A stretch of 57,827 nucleotides of DNA from Akkermansia sp. Its GTDB lineage: Bacteria; Verrucomicrobiota; Verrucomicrobiia; Verrucomicrobiales; Akkermansiaceae. The stretch's first letter is position 1, and each line of letters opens with the position of its first letter. This document shows positions 43,918 to 52,193 of this stretch, piece after piece. The stretch covers positions 1 to 57,827 of the forward strand of contig JAFUQZ010000051.1 of assembly GCA_017472085.1 (NCBI GenBank), given 5' to 3'. The position numbers and the translations under genes were made by a program. The notes beneath the pieces were generated by a model. It saw only the letters and a program-made list of their open reading frames with translations, had not been told where the DNA came from and did not search any database.

Positions 43918-44823
43918 TCAATCTCCTTGTTTCTTCTCCTCGCGGGCAGCAAGGGAGAGTTGAACAGCATTGGCTATGTTGTGACAAAAGACGTAGATGA
44001 GCGGGCCGAGATAGGCCATTGGAGCGGCGTAGCTCTGGGTCGCCATGTAGAGGGAGAGGATGGTGTTCTTCTGCCCCAGGGCCTGGGAACATTCGCGCTT
44101 CAAGTTCGGAGAGCCGAGGCGATAACCGAAGAAGAAGCAGAAAGCACAGAGCAGCGCCGCAGCCAGCATGATGGGCAGCATATCCCAAAAGGAGGTCTGC
44201 GCACGGTGCAGGCGCTCCACACCGGCTGCCGCCACAACAACCAGGTTGAACACCCAGACACCAAGGGAGACATCGCGCAGTTTCGCCGACCATGCGCGAC
44301 AGGGAGGATACAGCCACCGCAGCAGCACGGCAATGACAGCTGGAGCCACCAGCACAGTAGCAATCTGAGAGGCAGAGAGCAGAGCCAGCTCTCCGTAGCT
44401 GACATCAGCCGCCTGCACCACTAGTGGCAGCAGCAAGGGCATGAGGACGGAGAAAACGGCCTGGCTGAGCACCATGGCAGTAGTGCTGAACTCGACATCG
44501 CCTTTCAGCAGGCTCACGATGATGGGACTGGCTGAGGCTATGGGAGTGGCCGCGCAGAAAAAGAGAGCCTCGGCCAGCAGAGGATAGCCGGCCAGATGCA
44601 CCAGATACCAGCTCATCATGGCAATGGCATAGATGGAGAACAGCACGGAGATGTGTTTCCGGCGAGGCTTGAGACGAGAGGTATCCATCCCGATAAAGGT
44701 GATGGAAAGCATGATGGCAATACCCACCGGAAGAATGGGGGTCAGAAAACCCAGTTCCTCGTGAAAGACAGAGCCCACGAGGAAACCCAGAATCATGCAG
44801 ATGCTGCGCAACTGCTGCTTCAT
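43918..44823 (-). CDS. BASS-type (bile acid:sodium symporter) transporter
   Basis: 301 residues with about nine to ten membrane helices. Family signs are the GIAIMLSITFIGMD helix, ASASPIIVSLLKGD as first core motif, and GQKNTILSLYMA as the second, matching the substrate/sodium crossover. Relatives carry bile acids, pantothenate, keto-acids or other organic anions. Its start overlaps the HD phosphodiesterase gene by four bases. Substrate unknown. Confidence 0.8.
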   Translation of the reverse strand: MKQQLRSICMILGFLVGSVFHEELGFLTPILPVGIAIMLSITFIGMDTSRLKPRRKHISVLFSIYAIAMMSWYLVHLAGYPLLAEALFFCAATPIASASPIIVSLLKGDVEFSTTAMVLSQAVFSVLMPLLLPLVVQAADVSYGELALLSASQIATVLVAPAVIAVLLRWLYPPCRAWSAKLRDVSLGVWVFNLVVVAAAGVERLHRAQTSFWDMLPIMLAAALLCAFCFFFGYRLGSPNLKRECSQALGQKNTILSLYMATQSYAAPMAYLGPLIYVFCHNIANAVQLSLAAREEKKQGD

Positions 44824-46430
44824 GACTCCGCTTTTTTTTCCTTCTCTGCCTGGCGCTTGTCCGCCAGCGCCAGCGTGGCATCCGACTTCGGCTTGGGATA
44901 GGAGATGCGGTTGTGGTGCATGGTCCGAATCGTGTTGAAGAATGTCTCTTTCATCACAGCAATATCTCCCAGCGTCAGATGACAGTCCTGCAGATGTCCA
45001 TCCAGAATGCGACCGCGGAAAATACCGTCTATCATCGAGCGGATGTCTTCCTCCGTGGGATGCTGAAGGGAGCGGGTGGCGCTTTCCACCGCATCCGCCA
45101 TGCTCACAATGCCGGACTCTCGGGTCTGGGGAATCGGCCCTTTATAAGTGAACACAGAGATATCCACCTCCTCCGGGCAGGTATCGATAAGGCCTTCCTC
45201 AAACTTCTGCAACTCCTGCTGATATAAATCCTGTGCCTTGCGATAGAAGAAATAGGCCGTGGAAACACCGTGGTGCTCACGAATCACGTTGACAATACGG
45301 ATATTGAGACCGTATTTCTCCGCAAGCTCCACGCCATCCGTCACATGCCCGGTAATGATACGGGCACTGGCCTCCGGTGTCAAATCCGCATGCGGAGTAA
45401 CACTCTGATCAACGATATTCTCAGCAAAATACTGGGGATTTTCGATTTTGCCTATATCGTGGTACAAGCCACAGACACCTGCACGGGTGACATCTGCACC
45501 TATGGCTTCGGCAGCCGCCTCGGACAAGCGCTGAACCACCAGACTGTGGTGGAATGTGCCGGGAGCTGCAATCTGGAGCTTTTTGAGCAGGGGGTGATTC
45601 ATATCAGCCCATTCCAACCAGGTAATCGGAGTGGAGATGTTAAAGATACGCTCCAAGGCTGGAATCACACCGCCGATGAAAGCCGCCAGAACAAAATTGA
45701 GCGCCACCGTCACGCCAACTTCCCCGGCAAAGGCAGAAAACCGAAATCCATTGCGGAAAGTTCCCAGCTGCATTTCTTTCTCCAGAGAGGAATCCTGAAG
45801 CCCGGTCAACCCGAAAATCGCCAGCAACACCACCGCGGCCACCACAAACCCGGTCTGAAGAATGCGCTCGCGTTTGTGGGCGCGGCCGCTCATCCGCGCC
45901 GCCACGATACCCACCAGCAGGCACACGGCTCCGTAGTTAAACAGCACCGCAGTCGGCGTTTCTCCCGGAAATACCGAATAGCCGAACAGCGTGCAGCACA
46001 GCGCAGCATAGATTCCCAGGCGGCGCCCTATCATCACCGCCACCACCGTGGGTGCCAGCAGATAGGGCATCCACAGAAGCGCCTGGCCGGCCGTGTGATA
46101 CCCCGGCACGTTGCCGCAGAGCGCATTGACGGCAATCGTGAAGAAAAGCTGCAGGATGATGACCACCATCAGCAGCAAGGTCCTGCGGAAATTGAGCTGC
46201 GCAGGCAGGCGAAAGGCAAAGCCAAGAATGATGACGGCCACGGCGGCTATCAGCAAGCGAACCTGCCGATACAGGCCATCCATGGTATCAGCCGACATCC
46301 AGAATGCCATGACGCCCATGACAATCAGCCCGAGAATCACCACGGAAAGCTCTGACACATAACCGGTGCGCATGCTGTGAGCTCTTCCATCGTCCTCAGA
46401 CCGGCGAAAAAGTGAAAAAAAGTTGAACAT
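44820..46430 (-). CDS. 7TM-HD domain phosphohydrolase, PgpH-like (probable c-di-AMP phosphodiesterase)
   Basis: 536 residues: cytoplasmic start, about seven membrane helices (~28-260), then an HD domain with PGTFHHSLVV (His294), GLYHDIGKIE (H324-D325), ENIV and ITGHVTDGVELA. Order and motifs match PgpH/YqfF, which degrade cyclic di-AMP. The large extracellular 7TMR-HDED domain of PgpH is missing, so the protein is shorter than the family type. Four-base overlap with the BASS transporter gene links them. c-di-AMP control of transport is plausible but inferred. Confidence 0.85.
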   Translation of the reverse strand: MFNFFSLFRRSEDDGRAHSMRTGYVSELSVVILGLIVMGVMAFWMSADTMDGLYRQVRLLIAAVAVIILGFAFRLPAQLNFRRTLLLMVVIILQLFFTIAVNALCGNVPGYHTAGQALLWMPYLLAPTVVAVMIGRRLGIYAALCCTLFGYSVFPGETPTAVLFNYGAVCLLVGIVAARMSGRAHKRERILQTGFVVAAVVLLAIFGLTGLQDSSLEKEMQLGTFRNGFRFSAFAGEVGVTVALNFVLAAFIGGVIPALERIFNISTPITWLEWADMNHPLLKKLQIAAPGTFHHSLVVQRLSEAAAEAIGADVTRAGVCGLYHDIGKIENPQYFAENIVDQSVTPHADLTPEASARIITGHVTDGVELAEKYGLNIRIVNVIREHHGVSTAYFFYRKAQDLYQQELQKFEEGLIDTCPEEVDISVFTYKGPIPQTRESGIVSMADAVESATRSLQHPTEEDIRSMIDGIFRGRILDGHLQDCHLTLGDIAVMKETFFNTIRTMHHNRISYPKPKSDATLALADKRQAEKEKKAES

Positions 46431-46795
46431 GAATTCTCAACGAATGATATGTAATGAGTTACCGTGCGACTACCTTTCTGCACGAAAACAGCTACCGCTC
46501 AGCAGTAAGCCATCTCATGGAGAATCGCGAATAGTCGCCTGATCCACGGGTCATGCTAGCAGATATGCCGCCCAATGGCAAGGCTAAAGATTCTGTCCGA
46601 CACCATACGTGACCCAAAGATTTGGGACACGTGGATTTACGAATGACGAATTACCCGTCTCCGCCGAAGGTTTCGCCGTGGCAGACGCTTTACGAATTAA
46701 AATTAAGCGGCTTACGCCGATGCCGGAACAAACGAAACTCCCGGCAATGAATGGGCTGCATGATACCCCACCAGGAGATATTTGATAAAACGTGC
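46431..46795. other. Gene-free spacer upstream of the HD phosphodiesterase gene
   Basis: It holds a likely promoter (46553-46581), the TTACGAAT-type low-complexity stretch (46635-46710) also seen between yajC and aroE, and GC palindromes such as CGGCTTACGCCG. No ORF with sensible composition or family match is visible. Confidence 0.6.
46553..46581 (-). promoter_or_regulatory. Promoter of the HD phosphodiesterase-transporter pair
   Basis: TTGCCA, 17 bases, TAGCAT on the minus strand. It would leave a leader of ~115 bases before ATG 46430, long for this window. Confidence 0.45.
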
Positions 46796-46829
46796 AAAAA
46801 ACCTCCAACCCGGTGACAGATTGGAGGTT
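46796..46829 (-). terminator. Terminator of the ribosomal-secY operon
   Basis: Nine-pair stem AACCTCCAA/TTGGAGGTT followed on the minus strand by six T, located 24 bases after the secY stop. Confidence 0.88.
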
Positions 46830-46852
46830 CGAGAATTAACCGGCAGGCTTCA

Positions 46853-48328
46853 TCAACCGGCCATGATAATGGCGCCGGCGAGCACAAAGATGGCAATAAT
46901 CACCCAGATGATAACCAACCCCTTACCTTCGGCAGCCTGACCGGTGCCCTGGAGGTGACTGTACTTACCGCGAATCTTGCCCTTCTTCATGAAGCCGTCA
47001 TAGTTGCGCTGGAGCAGCGTGGCCTCCACCTGGCGCATCATATCCAGCAGCACACCCACGAGAATCAGCAGGGAGGTACCGCCAAAGAACTGCGTCACCA
47101 GCATGGGCAGGTTGCCGAACACGGACAGAAGGCTGGGCAGGAAGTAAATCAGCGTCAGGAACAGAGAGCCGGAGAATGTCAGACGGCTCATGGTCTGATC
47201 CAGGAATGCTGCGGTGGGAGGACCGGGACGCACGCCGGGGATGTAGCCGCCGGAGCGCTTGAGGTCCTCGGAAATCTGCTGCGGCTGGAACATGGTGGCC
47301 ACCCAGAAGTAGGAGAAGAAGTAAATCATCGCGGCAGAGATGATGTAGTACCAGATGTCGTTCGGAGACAGCCAGTTATTCACCATACCAATCACCCAGC
47401 TGTCCTGGTCGAAGATGGCCTGTGCCATCATCTGCGGCAGGGCCATGATAGCCGTGGCAAAGATAACGGGCATCACGCCGGAGTAGTTCAACTTGAGCGG
47501 CAGATACTGCGTGCCACCCTGCATCATCTTGCCATGGCCCACCACGCGCTTGGCATACTGCACGGGGATGCGGCGCTGGGCCTGAGTGATGGTCACCACG
47601 AGGGCCACCACCAGCACCATGAAGAGGATGAGAGCCACCATGCCGAGCGAACCCAGAGGGTTAATCTCCGTGCCTTTCATCACGCAGGTCTTCCATGCCA
47701 CGGAGAAAGCACCGGGCAGCGCGTGAATGATGTTCACGGAGATAATGAGCGAGATACCGTTGCCCACGCCGCGCTCCGTAATCTGGTCACCAATCCACAT
47801 CAGGAACATGGTGCCGGTCACGATGATGAAGATGGTCGTGAGCGTGAACACGATACCGGGAGTCATCACCAGGTCACCCACATCCAGACCGATGGAGGAG
47901 GGGTTGCGCAGGGTCTGCGTCAGGAAATAGCCCTGCACCACGGCAATGATGATGGCGAGGATACGCGTGTACTTCGTCATCTTCTGGCGGCCGCCTTCCT
48001 CGCGCAGCATCTTCTGCCAGGAGGGAAGCACAGCCCCCATGAGCTGGGTCATAATGGATGCGGAAATGTAGGGCATGATACCCAGAGCAAAGATACCGCA
48101 CTGCTGGAGACCGCCACCTGAGAAGATGGTCAGAATCGCACCGAGGGCCCCCAGGGGGCTATCACCATCCTGAGCAGCCTGCTTCATGTATTCACTGAGG
48201 GCGGCCACGTCCACACCCGGCAGCGGCAGATGCACGCCGAGACGCACAATGACAATCATGGCCAGGGTGAACAGGATTCGGCTCCGCAGCTCGGGAACCT
48301 TCATGGAGTTGGCAAACGCAGATATCAT
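46853..48328 (-). CDS. secY: Preprotein translocase subunit SecY
   Basis: 491 residues from ATG 48328 (MISAFANSMKVPELRSRI). Ten membrane helices form the protein-conducting channel; HLPLPGVD in the plug region, GVGNGISLII and the cytoplasmic loop ending RRIPVQYAKRVVGHG are recognisable. It is the last gene of the block, with a terminator after it. The 268-base spacer to rplO is unusual and GC-rich. Confidence 0.96.
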   Translation of the reverse strand: MISAFANSMKVPELRSRILFTLAMIVIVRLGVHLPLPGVDVAALSEYMKQAAQDGDSPLGALGAILTIFSGGGLQQCGIFALGIMPYISASIMTQLMGAVLPSWQKMLREEGGRQKMTKYTRILAIIIAVVQGYFLTQTLRNPSSIGLDVGDLVMTPGIVFTLTTIFIIVTGTMFLMWIGDQITERGVGNGISLIISVNIIHALPGAFSVAWKTCVMKGTEINPLGSLGMVALILFMVLVVALVVTITQAQRRIPVQYAKRVVGHGKMMQGGTQYLPLKLNYSGVMPVIFATAIMALPQMMAQAIFDQDSWVIGMVNNWLSPNDIWYYIISAAMIYFFSYFWVATMFQPQQISEDLKRSGGYIPGVRPGPPTAAFLDQTMSRLTFSGSLFLTLIYFLPSLLSVFGNLPMLVTQFFGGTSLLILVGVLLDMMRQVEATLLQRNYDGFMKKGKIRGKYSHLQGTGQAAEGKGLVIIWVIIAIFVLAGAIIMAG

Positions 48329-48596
48329 GACTTCCGGTTTCTTTTGTGTTAAGAGGTTATTGAAGAGGTACGTGCAGCAGGTATGAGCCCCGGAGCGCAC
48401 TCCCCGCCCCATCGATTCAGCATGCAATCAACGGAGGGAGGGGCTCACACAAGAGCCCGGGTTGCGGGAAAAAAGAGGAGCGATGCAAGCCCCTGCCCCT
48501 TCCCACACAGCCGCCGGACAGCGCTGCGCTGCCCGGCTCTGTGTTGAGATTTGTGTAATCAGGCCCGCCGATTCCGGCAGGCCCGGATACTCAGGC
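48329..48596 (-). other. Structured GC-rich spacer between rplO and secY
   Basis: On the minus strand it holds GGCCTGCCG-GAAT-CGGCGGGCC near 48570 and AGCCGGGCAGC...CGGCGGCT near 48520, plus GAGCCCC...GGGGCTC nearer secY. None has a T-run. No adk, map, L36 or other ORF fits. An attenuator, processing site or RNA-level control of secY is possible. Confidence 0.5.
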
Positions 48597-49064
48597 TCAG
48601 GCCTGAGCGCTCTCGGAAAGCACCGTCAGAGTGCCGCCGGCGGCCTGAATCTTGGCAGCGACGGATGCGCTGGCAAAATCCACGGTCACGTTGAGAGCCT
48701 TGGAGAGGTTGCCATTACCGAGCAGCTTCACAGCGTCGCAGGCGCCCTTCACGAGACCGGCAGCGCGCAGCTCGTTCTCCGTCACCGTTGCGCCGGCCTC
48801 AAAGAAAGCCTCGAGCTGGCACAGGTTGATGATGGCGATGTTGGCCTGGAAGCGGGCGTTGTTGAAGCCCTTCTTCGGCAGACGACGATGAAGCGGCATC
48901 TGACCACCTTCAAAACCGGGACGGATGGAACCACCGGAGCGAGCCTTCTGGCCCTTGTTGCCCTTGCCGCAGGTTTTGCCCAGGCCGGAGCTCTCGCCGC
49001 AACCCAGACGCTTCTTGCGATGCTTGGCACCGGGATTCGGCTTCAGTGTATCAAGTGTCAACAT
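48597..49064 (-). CDS. rplO: 50S ribosomal protein L15
   Basis: 155 residues, basic Gly-rich N-terminus with NPGAKHRKKRLGCGESSGLGKTCGKG (positions ~9-34) and GFEGGQMPLHRRLPKKGF, the L15 signature. It assembles late into the large subunit. The L30 gene normally just upstream is absent; only 30 bases separate it from rpsE. Confidence 0.96.
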   Translation of the reverse strand: MLTLDTLKPNPGAKHRKKRLGCGESSGLGKTCGKGNKGQKARSGGSIRPGFEGGQMPLHRRLPKKGFNNARFQANIAIINLCQLEAFFEAGATVTENELRAAGLVKGACDAVKLLGNGNLSKALNVTVDFASASVAAKIQAAGGTLTVLSESAQA

Positions 49065-49094
49065 GATAGTATTTTCGGTGTTTGGGGGTTAAAC

Positions 49095-49730
49095 TCAGAT
49101 GGAGGAATCCTTCTTCTGCTTGCCGCGGGCGGAGAGAACCTGGTCAGCCGTGCGCATCTGCAGCATGGCTTCCATGGTGGCCTTCACCACGTTGGCAGCG
49201 TTGGAGGAACCCAGAGACTTGGCGATGACGTTGTTCACGCCGGCAGCCTCCAGAACGGAACGCACCTTGGCGCTGGCCACCAGACCGGTACCGGAAGTCG
49301 CAGGCTTCAGGATGATCTTGGCACCACCGAACTCGGTGTACACCTCGTGAGGAATCGTGTCGTTGACCACAACCACCTTCTTCATGGCGCGCTTGGCAGC
49401 CTCCGTACCCTTGCGGATAGCGTCGGACACCTCGTTAGCCTTGCCGAAGCCGTAGCCAACCTTGCCCTTCTGGTCGCCCACCACGATGAGAGCGGAGAAA
49501 GAGAAGCGACGACCACCCTTCACCACCTTGGCGCAGCGGTTCACGTACACAACCTTCTCCATCAGCTGGGGACCTTCCTCTGCGGGAGCCTCGTTGCGGC
49601 GGCCACCCTCACGGCGCGGAGCGCGACCGGGGCGGTTGCCATCACGACGGGGACCACGGGAACCGCGCTGCTGGGGAGCGGGAACGGCGGCAGCCTCCTG
49701 AGCCGGAGCTTTCGTTTCTTCAGTGTTCAT
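49095..49730 (-). CDS. rpsE: 30S ribosomal protein S5 with long N-terminal extension
   Basis: 211 residues, longer than the usual ~165. The first ~56 residues are an Ala/Pro/Arg-Gly-rich disordered extension. The S5 core has [36 protein letters not shown] and the C-terminal domain with [20 protein letters not shown]5 is at the mRNA entry of the 30S subunit and affects fidelity. The extension may touch mRNA or rRNA, by inference. Confidence 0.95.
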   Translation of the reverse strand: MNTEETKAPAQEAAAVPAPQQRGSRGPRRDGNRPGRAPRREGGRRNEAPAEEGPQLMEKVVYVNRCAKVVKGGRRFSFSALIVVGDQKGKVGYGFGKANEVSDAIRKGTEAAKRAMKKVVVVNDTIPHEVYTEFGGAKIILKPATSGTGLVASAKVRSVLEAAGVNNVIAKSLGSSNAANVVKATMEAMLQMRTADQVLSARGKQKKDSSI

Positions 49731-49748
49731 TGATATGTGACCTTTCTA

Positions 49749-50099
49749 TTAGAATTTGAGACCGGCTTCACGGGCGGCATCGGCCAGAGCCTTCACCTTT
49801 CCGTGATAGAGGAAACCACCACGGTCGAATACGACCTCAGTGATACCGGCGGCCAGGGCGCGCTCGGCAACGGCGGTACCCACCTTGGCGGCGGTCTCAG
49901 CGTTGGCCTTCTTGAGCTCAAGCTGCTTGGTGCAGGCAGAGCAGAGCGTCACACCCTTGGTGTCGTCGATCACCTGGGCATACACGTGCTGGTTGGAGAA
50001 ATTGACAGCCAGACGGGGACGTACGGACGTACCGGAAAGCTTCTTGCGGATACGTGCGTGAACGCGGCTGCGGATGGCTTTGCGATTGATAGTGCTCAT
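49749..50099 (-). CDS. rplR: 50S ribosomal protein L18
   Basis: 116 residues, standard length. [30 protein letters not shown] and the C-terminal [21 protein letters not shown] region identify L18, which binds 5S rRNA with L5. It lies in the usual order between L6 and S5. Confidence 0.96.
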   Translation of the reverse strand: MSTINRKAIRSRVHARIRKKLSGTSVRPRLAVNFSNQHVYAQVIDDTKGVTLCSACTKQLELKKANAETAAKVGTAVAERALAAGITEVVFDRGGFLYHGKVKALADAAREAGLKF

Positions 50100-50128
50100 G
50101 TTGTGTTAAACTTTCTATTGTTTTATGA

Positions 50129-50668
50129 TTACTTACCGACGCTCTTGCCTTCCTTGCGGCGGATGTACTCACCCACATAGTGGATACCCTTGCCCTTGTA
50201 CGGCTCGGGCGGATAGTACCCGCGAACCTCAGCGGCGAACTGGCCGACGAGCTGCTTATCAATACCCTCAACCTTCACCTTCGTGTTGTCGGCAACCGTC
50301 ACGGTCAGACCGGCAGGAATGGGGTGCAGGATGGGGTGGGACTTACCGAGAACGAGGTCCAGAGCGCTGCCCTTGACAGCGGCCTTGAAGCCCACGCCCA
50401 CGATCTCAAGGTTCTTGGTGAAACCCTTGGAAACACCCTCCACCATGTTGGCCAGGAGGGAACGATTGGTGCCGTGAAGAGCACGAAGCTTGCGGGACTC
50501 ATCCGCGCGGCTGACGGTGAGGGTCGTACCCTCCACAGCGGCGGTGATACCCTCGGGAAGCGTCCAGCTCAGCTCACCCTTACCACCCTTGACGGTAACA
50601 GCGCTACCCTCAATCGTCACCGTAACACCGGCGGGGATAGCAATCACTTTCTTACCTACTCGAGACAT
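50129..50668 (-). CDS. rplF: 50S ribosomal protein L6
   Basis: 179 residues, two related beta-alpha domains. MSRVGKKVIAIP at the start and the C-terminal signature PEPYKGKGIHYVGEYIRRKEGK are typical. It sits near the factor-binding site of the 50S subunit. Order S8-L6-L18 is conserved. Confidence 0.97.
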   Translation of the reverse strand: MSRVGKKVIAIPAGVTVTIEGSAVTVKGGKGELSWTLPEGITAAVEGTTLTVSRADESRKLRALHGTNRSLLANMVEGVSKGFTKNLEIVGVGFKAAVKGSALDLVLGKSHPILHPIPAGLTVTVADNTKVKVEGIDKQLVGQFAAEVRGYYPPEPYKGKGIHYVGEYIRRKEGKSVGK

Positions 50669-50699
50669 TGTATTCTGTTATAAGGTTAAGTGTTAATAG

Positions 50700-51101
50700 T
50701 TACCAAACGAGAGCGATAAGCTCGCCACCCAGCTGCTGCTTGCGGGCCTTGGCGCCCGTCATCAGACCGCGAGAGGTGGAAACGATGGAGATACCAAGGC
50801 CGTTCATCACGGTCGGGATATCGGCGGAGTGCACATAGATGCGGCGGCCCGGCTTGGAGCAGCGCTTCACATCCGTGACGATGGACTTACCTTCCTTCGT
50901 GAACTTGGACTTGACCACGATGGCCTTGTCCTTGCCTTCACCCTTCACCTCATAGCTCCAGATGTAGCCTTCTTCCTGCAGAATGCGGGCAATTTCGGCC
51001 TTGATGTTGGAGTGAGGAACAGAGAAAGACTCATTGCGGGCGATACCGGCGTTCTTCACGCGAGTGAGGAAATCTGCGATAGGATCACTTAATACTGCCA
51101 T
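50700..51101 (-). CDS. rpsH: 30S ribosomal protein S8
   Basis: 133 residues. DPIADFLTRVKNAG at the start and STSRGLMTGAKARKQQLGGE near the end are the S8 signatures. It binds helix 21 of 16S rRNA and, in other bacteria, represses the spc operon. It follows rplE by only 13 bases, so the S14 gene that normally lies between is absent. Confidence 0.97.
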   Translation of the reverse strand: MAVLSDPIADFLTRVKNAGIARNESFSVPHSNIKAEIARILQEEGYIWSYEVKGEGKDKAIVVKSKFTKEGKSIVTDVKRCSKPGRRIYVHSADIPTVMNGLGISIVSTSRGLMTGAKARKQQLGGELIALVW

Positions 51102-51114
51102 GGTCGTAAATTAG

Positions 51115-51687
51115 TTAGGCGTTTTCTTCTGTCTTCTTGTTGGGCTTGCGGAAGGGAATACCCAGCTCTGCAAGCAGGTCGCGACCCTCGTCGTCCGTGT
51201 TAGCGGTCGTCACGAAGATGATGTCGAAACCGATGTTGCGCTTAATCTGGTCCAGCTCAATCTCAGGGAAGATGGACTGGTCCGGAATACCGATGGCATA
51301 GTTACCGCGGCCGTCAAAGGACTTGGTGGGCAGACCACGGAAGTCGCGGATGTTGGGGGCGGTAATGTTGATGAAGCGATCGAGGAACTCCCACATCTGG
51401 GTGGAACGCAGCGTCACACGGGCGCCGAGGACTTCACCCTCGCGGAGTTTGAAGTTAGCCACGCTCTTGCGGGCGTAGGTCATAGCCGGCTTCTGGCCGG
51501 TGATTTTAGCGATTTCAGCCACGGCATCCTCAACAGCCTGCTTGCGGTCGGGGTGCTTGCCCATGCACGTCGTCACCACAATCTTTTCAAGACGGGGAAT
51601 CTGGTGCACGTTCGTGTACTGATGCTTCGCCTGGAGGGCCGGAACGACCTTCTCCTTGTAGTATGTAAGCAATGTAGGTGTGCTCAT
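51115..51687 (-). CDS. rplE: 50S ribosomal protein L5
   Basis: 190 residues. VHQIPRLEKIVVTTCMGK, GQKPAMTYARKSVANFKLREG and FDGRGNYAIGIPDQSIFPE are typical L5 segments. It binds 5S rRNA and P-site tRNA. Normal length; second gene of the block after rplX. Confidence 0.97.
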   Translation of the reverse strand: MSTPTLLTYYKEKVVPALQAKHQYTNVHQIPRLEKIVVTTCMGKHPDRKQAVEDAVAEIAKITGQKPAMTYARKSVANFKLREGEVLGARVTLRSTQMWEFLDRFINITAPNIRDFRGLPTKSFDGRGNYAIGIPDQSIFPEIELDQIKRNIGFDIIFVTTANTDDEGRDLLAELGIPFRKPNKKTEENA

Positions 51688-51761
51688 ATTTTTAGCGGGT
51701 CAGCTCTATTGTTAGTATTTGATGATTGATGGCTTAAGCGCGGAGGTGCTGCCTTTCGGCA

Positions 51762-51986
51762 TCAGCTCTCTTTCTTCACATTGGAGATGTGGATGGGGCC
51801 GTCAATATCCTTGATGCCGCCTTCGGGATCAGACTCGCTGGGCTTGGTAGCCTTCTTGAGGATGCGGGCACCCTCAACAATCACGGTCTGCTTAGCAGCG
51901 TTCACGGACATAACGACACCACGCTTGCCCTTGTTCTTGCCGGCGATAACGATTACGTTGTCACCTTTCTTCACGTGGGTCTTCAT
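51762..51986 (-). CDS. rplX: 50S ribosomal protein L24
   Basis: 74 residues, at the short end for L24. The KOW motif [20 protein letters not shown] lies at 5-24, and [12 protein letters not shown] near the end matches the family. It is an early assembly protein. It is the first gene here: L14, normally just upstream, is missing, and a promoter sits directly ahead, so the spc operon has been split at this point. Confidence 0.93.
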   Translation of the reverse strand: MKTHVKKGDNVIVIAGKNKGKRGVVMSVNAAKQTVIVEGARILKKATKPSESDPEGGIKDIDGPIHISNVKKES

Positions 51987-52018
51987 CGTGTGTGTTTATT
52001 GTTTACGTGTTCGAGCCA

Positions 52019-52034
52019 CACTACACCTGTAGTG
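52019..52034 (-). promoter_or_regulatory. Leader hairpin of the ribosomal operon
   Basis: CACTACA-CC-TGTAGTG, a perfect seven-base inverted repeat just after the predicted transcription start (~52038). As DNA it could be an operator; as RNA a two-base loop is tight, so five or six pairs would form. Confidence 0.55.
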
Positions 52035-52044
52035 CGGGCGGCAT

Positions 52045-52073
52045 AGTCTACACACACTTTGCCTATCCGTCAA
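52045..52073 (-). promoter_or_regulatory. Promoter of the rplX-secY operon
   Basis: TTGACG, 17 bases, TAGACT on the minus strand, about 50 bases of leader before ATG 51986. The best -35 match in the window, fitting a highly expressed operon. Confidence 0.75.
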
Positions 52074-52158
52074 GCAAAATTCCGAAAAAATTAACTCTTT
52101 TTATCTTTTTTTTCGTCTCTCGCGCGCACGTGTATCCAGTAAGAGAACGGAAACGCGC

Positions 52159-52187
52159 TTGCAATTCCGGGGTGCGCGTGGTATAGT
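52159..52187 (+). promoter_or_regulatory. Promoter of aguB-like gene; leaderless start
   Basis: TTGCAA, 17 bases, TATAGT, ending 7 bases before ATG 52194. Confidence 0.65.
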
Positions 52188-52193
52188 CCCCGC

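Noticed and set aside
46955..48121. His-rich plus-strand frame opposite secY
   Set aside because: It is the mirror of SecY codons; the His/Gln/Gly bias comes from reverse reading.
51101..51115. Overlooked rpsN between rplE and rpsH
   Set aside because: Only 13 bases separate the genes, far too short for S14.
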